From NCBI GenBank assembly GCA_002077065.1, contig NAJO01000013.1, positions 372,001 to 436,000 on the forward strand: DNA of 64,000 nucleotides, written 5' to 3'. This stretch comes from Cryoendolithus antarcticus. Lineage: Eukaryota; Ascomycota; Dothideomycetes; Cladosporiales; Cladosporiaceae. The notes under the pieces were generated by a model, which saw only the letters and a list, made by a program, of their open reading frames with translations, did not search any database and was not told the DNA's origin. Made by a program: the position numbers and the translations under genes. Shown here piece after piece: positions 9,899-23,600 of the stretch (its first letter is position 1; every line of letters starts with the position of its first letter).

Positions 9899-12800
9899 AT
9901 GAGCGACCGCCTCTCCAATTCCTCCCAGGATCACTCCCTACCCATCAACTCCACACCCGGCGCACGAGGCACAAGACCACCGCCAGCACAACCGCAGACG
10001 CCCTGGTCAGGCACTGCAATACGACAGCTACAACGCGGCGGTCCGGCCCCTATATCAACATCCGGGACCTCCTCGCGACCATCAACCACCGCCGATAGTC
10101 CTTCACGTGCTCAACGCATAACTTCCCCACTTGGCAGCAACTCCCCCGGCGGCGTGGTCCGCTTCACTCGACACTCGCCCTCAGTCTCGTTATCTACGGC
10201 CGTCTCACCGACATCCTCGACGGGACCACATTCAGCCACTGCCTCCTCCCCTAACCAGCTGAAGGGGCTTGTGGTGACACAGCTGGACATCCTCCTTCGC
10301 ACCATCAAAGACGACGGCGGCGAGAGCGAACGCTGGCAAGCGCAGGCGGCTAAGATCCGCCGCCTGGTGGAGGAGAACATGGAGGTGTACCCGCAGTACT
10401 TCCGCCGACTGCTGCAAAGCAATGCGGGGGTCGTGTTCCCGAACGCGTTTCGGCAGCCGGCTGATGGCGCTGCAGCGGGGAACTACCAATTACTAGTTCA
10501 TGAGTTGCAGAATCTATCGCAAGATCCGCAACAGGCTGTCAAAATAGCTGGGGCGTTGGACACTAGCGACGGCGACGTATTCCGGGATCTTGACCTGCAA
10601 GGTCTAGTGGATCATTTCCGGTTGAGTCCGATAGCAAAGGTCGCCCTGGCGTTGTCTTGTCGGAAGGCGGCAAAGTCAGAGCTCCGCGCAAAGGGTGAGT
10701 CTGCTGCTATTTTGTGCTCTGTTGAGCAAACCAGCCCGAGAAGTGTTCCACAGGTGGACTAAAGGCTAATGTGCAATCAGGTGACGCGATACTCACGTCG
10801 AACTTCTCATCGTTTCTTTCCGCAGTGGCACTGAAACAACCATCGAGCACCAACACGAACGTCAGCGACGACGTGATCGCATCGATCATAGACAGGTTGG
10901 TACAGGATCCTCCGAGGATCTGGGGAGAAGAGCAGCGCGAAAACCTGAAGTACGCGACACTTGGCAGATACAGTGATTTGAAGAAGAGACCTCCAACGTC
11001 GGTGGAATCAGCGATCGCACTGATGGAGCTACTGGAATCATCAGATGGAAGACTCGCGCGGCAAATACAACGAGCGGGTCCAGAATGTACGGCGGCGCTG
11101 GAGGCATGTAGAGATGTGCTGGCAGGCGTGCCAACGCAGGACATAGCTTATCGGCCGATAGCTATGGCCCTGCTGTTCATGGCGATCGCTGAGAACGGAG
11201 AAGCGTATGACCTTGGCGTGTTCGTACAAGCGATCAGACAGCACCGCGCAGGCGCGAAGATCGACTGGGCAGACGTTGTGCAAGGCTTCGATGTCAACAA
11301 GCTAAGTGTCACGAAGAAGCAATTCTTGGTTATGTACCATGCGCTCCTGCCACTCGCCCGGGAGTACACGAACTTCGACATCCAAAACCTCTGGGGTGGT
11401 GCATGGAATGCGCCGGATACTCAACTCAGCTTTGTCGTGGCGTTCCTTTCGACCACACCAGACGAACTGGATGTCAGTCAAATCCCCAACCTGCGCCAGA
11501 GCTTCACTCTCGATGACTTTCAAGGCGCCTCTGCCAGCGTCAGAGAGTTTGCTGAGAAGGCAGTGAAACATCCACTTGTGTCAATGGACGCGACTGCGGC
11601 ACTGTTCACCATGATATTTCAGTCGCAGGAAAGCTACAATCGAGCACAGCAGATGTCAATCCCGGAAACGCTCATCAACCCGAACATGACTACGTTTGTC
11701 TGTGCTGCCGCCGCTGTGCCAAAACCTTGGGGACAGCTGCAGGATCAGGCGTTGAAGCAGCTTTTCTTCCCCTTTCTCCTCAAGCAGCACGAGAACTACG
11801 ACTTCGTCATGAACGCTCTGTGGCGCATCGAGAAACAGTGGGTCGCCACAAGGATGGTGGAATTCTACACGCAGGACAATAACCTTATCAGCATCATCTA
11901 CGAGCACGCCATGGAACACGGATGGTTGGAAGTTCTGCTTACTATTCAAAGCACCTTCGTCCTTGAACTGGCGATGTACGCGCATGGTAAGGGAACGTGC
12001 GACCTTGACGACTTCGCACAACAACACGTCAGCAATATGGGTGTTCCCGCGTTTGCAAGTGCGATCGTTAACTTCCTCCGCAACAAGATCGAGTACGAAT
12101 CGATAGTGCAACGGCCGCTGGAGGTGAATGAGGATGGATCTCCAGCACAACCTCCAGCACCGATGCCATCAATACAGCTCAAATCGGTGCACAAGCTTCT
12201 GTCTATGATACAGGATGTGATATCTGAAGAGGAGCTCATTCCAACCGTCCGCCTTGCTATCCAGCCTTACCCAAGACTCATCAATTTTGGAGAGGACGAG
12301 AAGCTGGACGCCATCATTCTGGCGAACAACGCGTCGGGTAACACGCTACCCCATGATGTCGTTGCTCAAATGGAAGAGCAATACAAGAAGATGTATGGCA
12401 ACGGCGTTGATGCAAATGATGTAATTGAAGAGCTCAAACGCCTCAAACAATCGAGCGACCCTGCCAATCAGGATTTGTTCGTGGGTATGATCCACGGACT
12501 TTTCGATGAGTATAACTGTTTCGGCGAGTACCCAAATGAGGCGCTTGCGACCACTGCAGTACTGTTTGGCGGCCTGATCAAGTATGAGGTACTGTCTGGC
12601 TTCAGCCTGAGGATCGCGCTGCAGATGGTGTTCGATGCTGTGACACTGTATACTAACGAAGACTCGATGTGGAAATTCGGCATGCAGGCACTACTGCACT
12701 TCATGGACCGCTTCTCCGACTGGCCAGAGCTCGCGCAGCGTGTGCTGTTGATCGACAGCTTGGCCGATACGCAAGTCAGCGCAGCTGCTGAGAGAGTCAT

Positions 12801-15800
12801 GGCTGAATTGCGGCAAGAGATTGGCAGCATGAACGGCGATGCAGTCAACGGACTGCCCAACGGTACATTGGACGAGGACTTCCCAGTCGACGCGCCCATC
12901 TCGAACTTCACGAGCATTGGTGTAGACCAGCCACACCGACAAGACATCTATGAAACACCTGATGATGATGTGTCTGACAAGGTCATCTTTGTGCTCAATA
13001 ACATGTCTAAGAGAAACCTTGAAGAGAAGTTCAAGGATCTGCAAGGCGCACTCGAGCAAAGGCATCACCCGTGGTTTGCGCACTACTTGGTCGAAGAGCT
13101 GGCTAAGTCGCAGCCCAACTACCAAGCGCTATACTTGCAGCTTCTCGAGAATTTTGATCAAAAGGCGCTTTGGACCGAGGTCTTGCGCGAGACGTATCTC
13201 AGCTGCGCTAAGATGCTTAACGCACAAACGACAATGGACTCGCCGCAAGAACGCACCAGCCTCAAGAGCCTCGCAGGCTGGCTTGGGTCACTCACACTCG
13301 CTCGCAATCTGCCGATACTGCACCGTAACCTTTCTGTGAAGGACCTACTTCTGGAAGCCTACGACAGCCAGCGACTCATCATCGCCATCCCGTTCACATG
13401 CAAGGTTCTTGTGCATGCGGCCAAGTCGAGCATCTTTCAGCCGCCGAATCCATGGTTGATGGAGCTGCTCGGCTTTCTTGCTGAGCTATACTACATGCCG
13501 GAACTCAAGCTCAATCAGAAGTTCGAGATCGAGGTCTTGTGCAAGGAGCTTAGTCTCGACATCAATAAGATCACACCTCTCGATGTGATCAGCTCGAGGC
13601 CACCATTGCACGAGATGAATATGCTTCAGCAGTACGTACCCGAAGGTGGGGCTGACGGCTTCGGTGAGATGCATCTTATGGGCCTGTCCAAGAGGGCCGC
13701 AAGCGAGCGCTTCACTCCAGAGGCAGTCATAGCAGCTCTGCCGGACCTGGGTAACGTGCTACAGATCCCGCAGGCTGCTGGCAATGTGACGCAACCGCAG
13801 CTTCGCACCATCTTCATCAATGCGGCACAGCAGGCGATCTACGAGATCATTGCACCAGTCGTGGAACGTTCGGTGACCATTGCGGCTATTGCGACCGCTG
13901 AGCTCATCCAGAAGGACTTTGCTGTCGAGAGCGACGTGGAGAAGCTGCGGACCGCCGCCCATACTATGGGTAGGAGCTTGTCTGGGAGTCTTGCACTCGT
14001 GACTTGCAAGGAGCCACTCCGAATGAGCATAATGAACAACATCCGCATGTTGGCATCGACTAGCCTGCCCGTCCAACTGCCGGAAGGTCAGATCTTGATG
14101 TTCGTGAACGACAACATTGACACGGTGTGCAGTCTTGTCGAGCAGGCAGCTGAAGAGCACTCGCTGTCAGAGGCAGATGCGCAGCTGCAGCAGGCCGTCG
14201 AGATCCGGCGTCACCACAACGAACAGCGACCGAATGAGCCGTACAACAATCCTCCGATCACGCGATGGTCGCAGCTCATCCCAGAGCCGTTCAGTCAGCA
14301 GCTTGGTGGTCTCAATGAACAGCAGTATGGCATCTACCAGGACTTTGGCCGCGTTAAAGGCACGGCTGTGGCTTCTGCACAGGCTATCAGCAGCGGCGTC
14401 GCCGATGCAAGCCGGCAGCTCGAGAATATTGTCTCCGATTCGAGCTACCTATCGAATTTGCAGACACCTGCCGACATGCACGCCGTCCCACGCGCTGTGC
14501 CACAACAGCGGATGCAGCAGCTCGCAGCACAAGGCCCAGCAGGCCAGCACGGCATGAACGGTTACGCAGAGTCCATCGGTCAGACAATCAGGAACATGCT
14601 GGACAACCTGCAACAAGCGTGTCGTGAGGCTAGCGAACAGCACATCTCCGAGATTGCCAGCGACTCGACCGTGCGCAGACTGTTTGAGCAGCTGGTGAAC
14701 GTCATCGACGTGACGCCAGGCAAAGAGGATCTCATAATCGCCACCGCTCAGGAGATACTGGGCCGCGTGTACCACTTCCCTGGAAAGCGACTCGAGATTG
14801 AGGTCTTGGTCAGGTTCCTGACTAGTTTGTGCCGTATGTCGGTGGATACTATGCGCTACATTACTTCGCATCTCGCCGTGCAAGAGGATGATCGGATCTT
14901 CAATGCACCGGTGACTGTTGTCATGGTCTCGGAGCGACTTATGGACGTCGACCAGATTGACATGCTTACCGCGAAGGCATTGAGACAGAAGCGCGTGGCA
15001 GCCCTACCTTTCTTGAGCGAGTTTGTATCCGAGGTCATTCTTGGCAACAGCGCAGTACGTGCCTTCCGCTCGGACTTCACGCAGTCTTACGAGGCGCTGA
15101 GCGACTGGCTTGCGCAAGAGCCAGATCTGGTCGCTGGGCGTGAGATCATGTCAAAGCTACAGCTGCCGACCGATCAGCCGAACGGCCTGCCCAGCCCGCC
15201 ACTGTCAGAGAAGCAGGATCAACGGGAGTACATCTTCGAGGAATGGATCCATCTACAGCGCAAGAGATCGCCACAACGTGCTACCATCGCGTTTGCCCAG
15301 CAGCTGCATGCGCAGCATATTCTTGATACTGAGGATGAAGCCATCAAGTTCTTCCGCTGTTGCATCGAATTGGCCACCAACGCTCATGAGCGAGCCCTGT
15401 CGCTGCCTTTCCCTACCAGCGACGGGCCATACTTGCAGGTCGATGCGCTGGCGCAGCTGATCGCTGTGCTGGTTGTACACCAGAGCTCGGACGACTTAGA
15501 GCGAGCTCCGCCCACCCGACTGTTCGCCTCAATAATGCGCCTGATCTTCATGGTCTTTGCGAGCGAGTACGCGAAGCTACAGGAGCGGTTCCCAGCTAGA
15601 GTCTACTTCCGCCTCTTCAGCTCGCTGCTATGCAGCATGCACGACATCCGCCACCGACTCAGTGACTCAGAGCGTGCTGAGATCCTCTCGAGCTTTGCGA
15701 TGACTTTCGAGGCTTTGCAGCCGAAGCACTTCGAGGGCTTTGCATTCAGTTGGCTGACACTGGTGTCGCAACGATTGTTCCTGCCGATGATGCTGCAGCC

Positions 15801-16710
15801 GTCTGGCCGCCGGACGGGGACTTGGGACGCCTTCTTGCGCATTCTGGGGGCACTGTTCAGGTTCTTCGGGCTTGCTGCGAACGAGGGCGAGAGCAATGGG
15901 TCGCTTAGGATGCTGTACCCGGGTATCTGCCGGCTGATGCTTATGTTGCACCGTGACTACCCGGAGTTTTTAATCGAGAATCACGCAGTCCTCAACGCGA
16001 TGATCCCTGAGAGAGTCTCGCAGTTGCACAATCTCGTCAATAGTGCGGCGACTCAAGTGGTGATGAGCGAACAGCCCGATCCGTTCGAGCGCGGCCTGAA
16101 GATCAATCGACTCGACCAGGTTCGGCAGCTGCCTGCAGTGCACACCGATCACGCCAAGATCCTGCAAGATGCTGGCCTCTCCACACATCTGGAGAAGGCG
16201 CTCGAAGGCTCCGATGTCGACGTTCGCACCATCCTGGCATTCGTCGACAGGCCGACCAAGCCAATCGACACGCACACCCTCAACGTTCTTGTCCTCCATC
16301 TCGCCGTCGACGCAACAGAAGCCAGCACCGTCTTCTCCGCCGCCTCGCCTCCAGCTCGCCTCGTAGATCGCCTCCTCACCCTCTCCCGCCCGGAGCTGCG
16401 CTTCCACCTCCTCTGCGCCCTGACCAACCAGCTCCGCTACGTCAACGGCCACACGCAGTACTTCAGCACCGCCATGGTGCATTCTTTCAGCGCCGGGAGT
16501 GAGGACTTGCGCCAGGCAATGCTAGGCGTGTTTGTCAACAGACTGAGTATGGCTCGGCCGCATCCTTGGGGCTTGTTGGTGACTATGCTGGAGGTTATCA
16601 AGAATCCTAGTTATGATGTTTGGGGCATGCCGTGGGTGAAGGCGCATGGGCAGGTGGAGAATATGTTGATGACGCTTGTGCAGCATCAGGAGAGGGTGGG
16701 GAGTGCTTAG
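9899..16710 (+). CDS. NOT1: CCR4-NOT complex scaffold subunit Not1
   Basis: Exons 9899-10694 and 10781-16710 (intron 86 nt) give about 2,241 residues, the normal size. Not1 is the scaffold of the CCR4-NOT deadenylase, acting in mRNA decay and translational repression. A disordered Ser/Pro-rich N-terminus (1-125) is followed by HEAT-repeat regions. A MIF4G-like segment from about residue 1015 (EEKFKDLQGALEQRHHPWFA) would bind Caf1. The DUF3819/Caf40-binding segment is at about 1273-1400 (RTIFINAAQQAIYEIIAPVV, then TAAHTMGRSLSGSLALVTCK). The C-terminal Not module, which docks Not2-Not5, runs from about 1750 to the end. The start was taken at MSDRLSNSS, the first ATG of the open frame. Confidence 0.95.
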
Positions 16711-17387
16711 AAAGCTGCTGCACGGGCTTTCAGATTGAAGAAGCAGGGTCTTGCAAGGGGAGCGATGCAGCAGCGAGATACACATCAGCGGAGGAGATGA
16801 AGCGGTCGATGGGGAGGATAGAAAGTCTGGGTTCATTCGGCGTACAGGGACGGTCGTTCTTCTTGGGGGAAGATTTGGAGGCAATGAAAGAGGACTGCTG
16901 TATGCTAGGAAACTTGCATTGGGAGGCGCATGTCGATCACTCAAAACGATATGAGGAAAGTCGGCGCCAGGGGGGGTATGTAGAATAGCAGTACGTGTAT
17001 AATGTGACTTGGACCAAATTCGTGGCGTGCAAGTCCATTCCTCTCACCTCTTCCGCGCTTTGAAGCTGAGCTTGAACACTGACAGTCGCTCATTGATGCA
17101 GATTGAACTGGGCTGACGAGTGACACCAACCAAGGTCGCCATGCTATGTAAGGCAGGCGGCGATAGGTGGATATACATATAGTCATTACGTTTACTCAAA
17201 CTATCTCAATGCCTCGTACATTGACACAGCCAGATACAAGTAGCCTCCCATTTTACCGCATCGCCTAGAACGCCAGAAGCCAGTGTTTTCGTCCTTGACG
17301 CCAATTCGCCCATCGGCTTCTTGCCTTCGTCGATCCAAGTATACAAGTTTTGCCGTGTACCAAGAATTCCAGTTTGCGACCACCTTC
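16711..17387. other. convergent intergenic, 3' flanks
   Basis: This lies between the stops of NOT1 and the DUF7137-like gene, so it should hold both 3' UTRs. No gene or clear terminator is seen. Confidence 0.4.
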
Positions 17388-18326
17388 TCAGAATACCCCA
17401 GCAACCCCAGCGAACCACCCAAAGCTCAGCACCGTGACTCCCACCACCCCAAGCAAGACAGCCCAAGTCTGCCTCTCTAGCGTACTAACACCATTACAAG
17501 TCGCGCACACGAAATCACTCAGCGGCGTATAGGCCTGCGGACTATACATCCCAAACGTAAACTGACTATACGTGCCCAAATACCCCGCCGCCGGCGCCGC
17601 AGTCACATCCTTCGCCGCATCATGTATGATCAACGTGTACTTCTCCGTCAGCAGCGGGATCGTAGCATTGCTCTGATACGCGCCCGTGTCCCACAGTATG
17701 CTTTGGGTGGGTTGAAAGGTTTGGTTCATGCTGATGGTGTAGGTGGCTTGGTTCGCGGAGCAGGAGGCGAGGATGTCTATGTATGAGGGGGTTGCGGAGA
17801 GGGAGGTGTAGTTCCAGGCGAAGGTTATGTAGTCGGCGATTTTGTAGTAGGAGGCGGGGGACATGGCGTTGGGGGTAATCATGCTGACGCCGCCGGCGGG
17901 GAGGCGCGGGTCGTAGGAGGTTACGGCTGTGTTTGTGGTTTTCGTGCCGGTGCGGCGGTTGGTGCCGGTTGCTGTGCCTGTCTGGCGCGCTGTGCCTGTG
18001 CCTGAGGAGCCGGAGCTGCCTCCTGTCGTTTCACTGGAGCCGGCTGTGTTTGTCGCGGTTGAGTCTCCGCCTGTGGAGGTGAGGGGCGGGAGGGTCTCGG
18101 TGTTGTCGGTGTTGGTAGAATCGGCGGTGGAGCTTTGTGGTGTGTCGGTCGGAGTCGTGGAGAAGGAGAGGTTGAAGCTCGTCTTTGTGCCTGCGTCCTG
18201 TCGCTCAACAAGCTCTGGCTCTGGGTCTCGTCGGAGAGCCTCGGCGGGTTCTCGCTTGTCCCAGGGCCATGCTGACGAGGCAGCAGCGAACGCCGTCGCT
18301 GCTGCTAGTATCGTTGATGTCCGCAT
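17388..18326 (-). CDS. secreted/membrane protein of the fungal DUF7137 type
   Basis: A single exon of 312 residues. It has a signal peptide (MRTSTILAAATAFAAASSAW), then Kex2-like KR and RR pairs, then a Ser/Thr/Gly-rich stretch to about residue 130 that is likely O-glycosylated. A conserved domain follows (DPRLPAGGVSMITPNAMSP, then YITFAWNYTSLSATPS and YTLIIHDAAKD), and a C-terminal hydrophobic segment (AVLLGVVGVTVLSFGWF) acts as a transmembrane anchor or GPI signal. The domain matches what I remember as DUF7137 in filamentous fungi; its function is unknown, probably at the cell surface. Confidence 0.8.
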   Translation of the reverse strand: MRTSTILAAATAFAAASSAWPWDKREPAEALRRDPEPELVERQDAGTKTSFNLSFSTTPTDTPQSSTADSTNTDNTETLPPLTSTGGDSTATNTAGSSETTGGSSGSSGTGTARQTGTATGTNRRTGTKTTNTAVTSYDPRLPAGGVSMITPNAMSPASYYKIADYITFAWNYTSLSATPSYIDILASCSANQATYTISMNQTFQPTQSILWDTGAYQSNATIPLLTEKYTLIIHDAAKDVTAAPAAGYLGTYSQFTFGMYSPQAYTPLSDFVCATCNGVSTLERQTWAVLLGVVGVTVLSFGWFAGVAGVF

Positions 18327-19089
18327 GCTTGCGGAATGTGTGTGCTGTGTTTCTCCGTCCTCTTACTGCCCAAGTCTGACTGCACGCAAATTGCGGCAAA
18401 GCCGGCGTGTAGCGCGCGTCTCCTCTTGCCACTTCTCACCGATAATGCAGTCCGGCTTCTCCTTCACTACCTCAGGAGATCACACCGGTAACGAGAGATA
18501 ATGTTGAAGCGAGCGTGTCAGACCATGTGGTGGGCGTAGTGGCAATGGTGAGGCGTACTACGACGACTTTCCTGCAGTCATGGTCAACACTGCACTGCTT
18601 CAGGGGGCACGGTCCCTGTCGCTATTCCTGGCGCACAGACTTCCGGACGATCTACGTACTTTCAACATGAACAATCTCTCTCGCTCCTTGAGGCTTAGAT
18701 TTTCCTGTCGGATTCATTTACATGGCTCATTCGCTATCAGGTGGCGATGCCATCTTCTGACTATGGACTAATGCCAGAACACGAGGCTCTTGGATGTGAT
18801 TATACTGTAGCTGATGCATTGCGTCTCCCCGGCGATTGAGAAAGCGCCACAAAGCTTGTCCTCGAGCCGCAAGACCCCACAGCAACTGCATCAAAGATGT
18901 CAGATTTGAGTTCTGCATTCTCCAACACACTCAGCCAAAATGTCCACGGTACATACACTCTATGAGTCGTGCCGGAGACTGACCAGGGACTTGATACATG
19001 TTGCATCAGACATTGTCGAGGCATGGCAACACAGCGATGTCCGCAAACATGCAGCGCCTGCGACAGGGCTATGATGAGATATCTCCTTA
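18327..19089. other. intergenic, no gene seen
   Basis: 763 bp between the DUF7137-like start and the F-box-like stop. The short ORFs lack coding character. Confidence 0.4.
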
Positions 19090-19872
19090 TCAGCACCTTG
19101 TTATCTCCAGATTGTTCTTCTCTGTCTTGCTCTGTCCAACGCTGCCTGAAGCTGCCCTACTCTGCTCAGCGGTATCCTGATGAACCTCGCAAGTCAACTG
19201 CGACTCCAAACCGAGCTCATACCTTACATCCGCCCCATCTGAATTCGTCCGTACCCAATAGTCACCACAGCATTGCGAGTACTTAGAAGCATGTAACGCT
19301 TTAGCTTTGTCCAAGACCGCTTGATCAAAGTCGTACGGCAGCTTGGGCGTTTCCTCTCTTTGTCTATGGCTGCCTGGGTAGCAGACTTCGATGCTGCGGA
19401 TATTCGCCAGATTGGCTGAGCCGACCGCGTCGAGGAACGTGCATTCATTTGATGATTGAGAGAAGGAGAACGTCGTGTTCCGATACAGAGCTTGTGTTCC
19501 CTCTGCTGCAAAACGCTTGTTCACCAGTAGCGGGGACTTTTGTTCTGGACAATCTCCGGCCGAGAGGACTTTGCGGTTGCCGAGTCGACAAAAGTAGCGA
19601 TACCAATCACCAGGCACCTTGAGAAGGGTCTCCGCATATACAAAAGACATTATCTCGCTGATGAGTTCGGCGGGAAGAGCTCCCAGCAGATTTGAATCTG
19701 GCACATGGTCATCTGCGAGGGCCAGGCTGGCTACTGCTTCCTTGAGGGAAGCAGCTGTGCACTCCGTTGTTGTAGATCCGGTCTCAGAGCATACTGAGGC
19801 ACGGCGTGATTCCGGCGCCGGGCTGGCTCGCCATTTGCACCCACCGGAGACTTGCTGTTGTCCAATCTTCAT
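19090..19872 (-). CDS. F-box-like hypothetical protein
   Basis: An open frame of 260 residues from MKIGQQQVSGG. Residues around 65-85 (LLGALPAELISEIMSFVYAE) fit the start of an F-box helix pair (LP.EL...I..F), followed by QKSPLLVNKRFAAEGTQALY, a pattern common in small fungal F-box-like proteins. These would be adaptors for SCF ubiquitin ligases, but no substrate domain is visible. An upstream in-frame ATG at 19992 would add 40 residues rich in hydrophobic and aromatic residues; I prefer the inner ATG. The C-terminus is weakly structured and an intron could be missed. Confidence 0.55.
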   Translation of the reverse strand: MKIGQQQVSGGCKWRASPAPESRRASVCSETGSTTTECTAASLKEAVASLALADDHVPDSNLLGALPAELISEIMSFVYAETLLKVPGDWYRYFCRLGNRKVLSAGDCPEQKSPLLVNKRFAAEGTQALYRNTTFSFSQSSNECTFLDAVGSANLANIRSIEVCYPGSHRQREETPKLPYDFDQAVLDKAKALHASKYSQCCGDYWVRTNSDGADVRYELGLESQLTCEVHQDTAEQSRAASGSVGQSKTEKNNLEITRC

Positions 19873-20615
19873 ATTGTGTGATGCGAGGAGAGTAGAATGA
19901 ACATGCAGAAGTAGGATGGAGTATACTAAACTTGACTTCGACTCATATAGCCCGTGAGAGATCTGAGGACGGAAGTAAGAGTACTTTGACAATGTGTGAG
20001 TCTACCGCTCTCAGTCCAATGGCGCGCTACAGGTGGGTCAACGTAGTTGAGCATGACTGAACTTGCTTGACTGGTTGCTTGACATCTCCAGAGCACATTG
20101 CATTCCCAGTAACTGGCGCTCGTGGTAAGTATGAGTTGCAATCTCCCGTGCTATACTTGCTCGCCTACGCACGTCTACACGCGGCTGTCCATAGTCGTCG
20201 TCTGACGAGATGATCACGTTCGTCGTACGTGATGCAGACACTCGGTAGGGAGAATTGTGTGGTTATACGGCATCAACAGCTATGCGACTGACTCTCGAGG
20301 TGATTGGTCCCAGTCCTCATTCACCATGGCGGTACAATTCGACTGGTTGTTGAGCTCACTCTGACACCTCGTGCACCCTTCAGACATGATATTGATGATC
20401 ATATCTTGATGCTCTTCTGTTGCATGTTCGGATGGATAAGAGTTCACGTCAAGGTTCGGCAAGGCATCTGACAGGCATCATCAGTCAGCAGGCAGCCGAT
20501 GTCACAAGCAGCCAATCAGTCATGGGCTCTCTTGTCGTCGAGCTCATCTCTACGTCCTACTGCGACATCCTCCTCCTCTGTTCCTAGTATTCCAACTTCT
20601 ATATTGCGGCCTCGC
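19873..20615. other. intergenic, ATG11 upstream region
   Basis: No separate gene is seen. An in-frame ATG at 20499 opens a Ser/Thr-rich stretch that could extend Atg11 by 39 residues. Confidence 0.4.
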
Positions 20616-23600
20616 ATGTCGGTGCAAATACTCATAGGTCACACCGGCCAGCGTCTGACCCTAGAGGACCCTAACGTCACTGATCTCGATGGACTGCGGA
20701 ACTGGATTAGTCAACAGACTGGTGTACAGCCGAAGGCGCAGGTGTTGTTGAGGTCTACGGGGAAGCAAGCGACGAGTCAGAGTTTGCTTACTGAGGCGGA
20801 GCTGTTTTGTTTTGATCCGAGACTATCGCAGGGCAAGGACTCGTTTGGGAGGGCTACAGCTCAGCATGGAGGACCGGACGAGAAGTACAAGCCTGGAAGT
20901 CCACCGGATACGATAGGGAACCAGAGTGATCTGCACGCATGGCAGACTCTGTTCAGACTGCGCAACAGCTGGGCTTCTGCGCTGCTAAATGGGTGTACCA
21001 AGGTTGCTCAGCAAGCAGAGCGATATCAGGACGAGGAGGCTGTGATCGCAAAAAGCCTGAACGTTGTGGTCGCGAGTCTACAGCAGCATATCAAGGGTGG
21101 ACAGAAGAAGTATGACTCGGTTGCAGCTTGGGCGGACGACATCCTGCGGGAGCAGGAAGGGCACGTGCAGGGCTGGGAGCATAATCTGGACAGTCTGAGG
21201 AGCATACCCGCAAGAGCTGAGTTTACGCGCTTCGTCCAAGCCTCCAGTCAGAGCTCGCGAAGACTGTCACAGCAGGGCAACATTGCAACGTTGCAAGGAT
21301 TCGTCGACTTGCCGCGCACACGCAAGGCAGCTGGTGCAGCGAAGCGCATCACCGACAATCTCACAGTCCGACTGAATGACATGCAGAGCCGTCTAGACAA
21401 TGCTTCGAGGCAGGCCGACGAACTTCGGCAGGCTGTCGGCCAAGTCGGCAAGCAAGACGTATCCTATCTCGAGTCCGAGTCGGAGGCAGCCCAGCTCTTA
21501 GGTGAGATTCGGGTAGCCGCTAACAAGGTCTCATCAGACTTCGATCATATCCAATCACTACCTCGACAGGACGCGAAGTCTGTGGCTTCAGCGTCGAAGC
21601 TGGCGATGCTTCATACGCGCAACTACCTGCCGAACCTGGTCGAGTTTTCCGCAGAGATGAACGACCTGGTTGACAAGTATCGAGACCGGAAGCAGCAAGC
21701 TAGCGAGACAGCTCTTGAACACATGCAGGTGTTGTCTCGCATCGAGAACCAGCTGGCTGGCTTGTACGCGGACACTGAGGGATTTGGGCTTGCGGAGGAG
21801 GATCAGCAAGCGTTCGTGTCGGTTGGCGTGATAGCACGGCTGCCATCTGTGTACGGACAGCTTCTTGTCGAGTCGGTGCGACGTCGCGAGTGGGTCGCGA
21901 AGATGAAGCGAGACACCATCACCCTACAAGAGGAAGTCGCCACATACCAGGAAGAGGAGGAGAAACGACGCAAGAAGTGGATGCGATCCGTCGAGGATGT
22001 GGTCAATGTTGAGTCTCTGCAGTCTAGTAGAGCACTTGGCATTGAGCTGAGTCTGCAGAATGAAGGCGGTAGCTGGCCTATGGTCACTCGTCAAGAGCTA
22101 GCAGACTATCTCGAGGTTCTGGTACAAGTCTACGGAGAAGGGCCAGTGACAGAAGAAATGGATGCTGCGATCAAGGAACTCGACAAGCCGACTCGCAAGC
22201 AGATCAAACACGCCAAAGCGTTCAAGAACGGTAGCATGCACGAAGCTGCTTTCGGCGATACCTCACTTCTGCTCCGAGGAGATGAGCAGCACAGGTCGAT
22301 TCGCGATATGAACACGCGGCTTGAAGAGGAGCTCAAGGGTCAGAAGAGTCGAGTTCGGAAGCTGGAGGATCTACTGCACCGCTCAGCACAAAGCAGCCGT
22401 GCGAGTGGAGGCGAGATGTTCACACCGGCCACATTCTCCGCTGGCACAGCCACCCCTCCATCTTTGTCCACGCCACTACCATCTGGCGAGTTGCCTCGGA
22501 GCGCATCAACAAAGCACCGACGTCTTTCGTCTACCCAGGCGATCGATGGGCAGTCCACGCAGAAGCTCGCTCGTCGCATTGTAGACCTCGAGGCTGAGCT
22601 ACACACTACTCGTGAAGAAGTCAAAAGCCGGAAGAACTCCGACGTTGAAGCGCAGAAGCAGGTCGACGAAGCTGTGTCCACCAAGAAGGATCTTATGGAG
22701 AACATGGAGGCGCAACAGAGGGAATTTGCTACTGAGCGGAGGAATCTAGAGGCTGAGCTTAGAGAGGCAAGAGAACGAGTCGAGGAGGTCGAGACCGAAG
22801 TCGAGCGGCTCATGGGAAGTCGGGAGGACGAGCGAGGTGGCAGTGAGCAGAGGGTCACTATGCTCGAAGCGGAGATCGAGAGGATGAAGCAGGATGCTGA
22901 CAGACACGCTGGACGTGCCGCTAATGAGCAGGCTGCACGCGAGAACTTAGAGAGCAAGTTAGCAGTGGCAGAGCGAGCTAGAAACACAGCAGAAGACACA
23001 GTACAACAGATGAAGATCGAACGGGAAGCTGCAAGAGGCGCCGAAGCGGAGCAGCTCGAGCGACTGACGGCGGCCCATGCACAGCTATCCACCAACGATG
23101 GGATACCGATCGGGATCGCCGCAATGTCAGTCGCGCTGGAAGAGTTGACGCGAAAGGCTGTTGCGCATGCGAAAGACCTGACGGACGCCGTGGCATTTGC
23201 GAAGTCGGAGAATGCAATCCTGCAGTCAACGAACGACACTCAGAGGAGTGAGCTTCAAGACGCTATGCAAACCCGAACCAAGTTCGAGGAAGAGGCAAGA
23301 GGTCTCGAGAGTCGACTTGCGTCAGAACAGGCGGCGACTACATCACTACAGCAACAGCTCCAGGATGAGCAGACGCAGCTGAAGAGCCTGCGCAGCAAAT
23401 TTGCAGAAGGCGAGACAGGCTCCGACGCACTCCGTCAACGCGTTGCGGACGAGGAGCTCAAAGTGATCAAGCTATCGTCTGAGCTGGCCCAATCGAAGTC
23501 GCATGCTAACAGCCTCGACGTCGAGCTGACACGTCTGCAGAAGTCGCACAAGATGCAGGAGATCGACGTCGAAGTCATGACTGATCGGCTGCGCACGCGG

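Noticed and set aside
22340..23239. 299-codon minus-strand ORF inside ATG11
   Set aside because: It mirrors the Glu/Arg-rich coiled-coil region on the other strand; Ser/Arg composition is what such a shadow gives.
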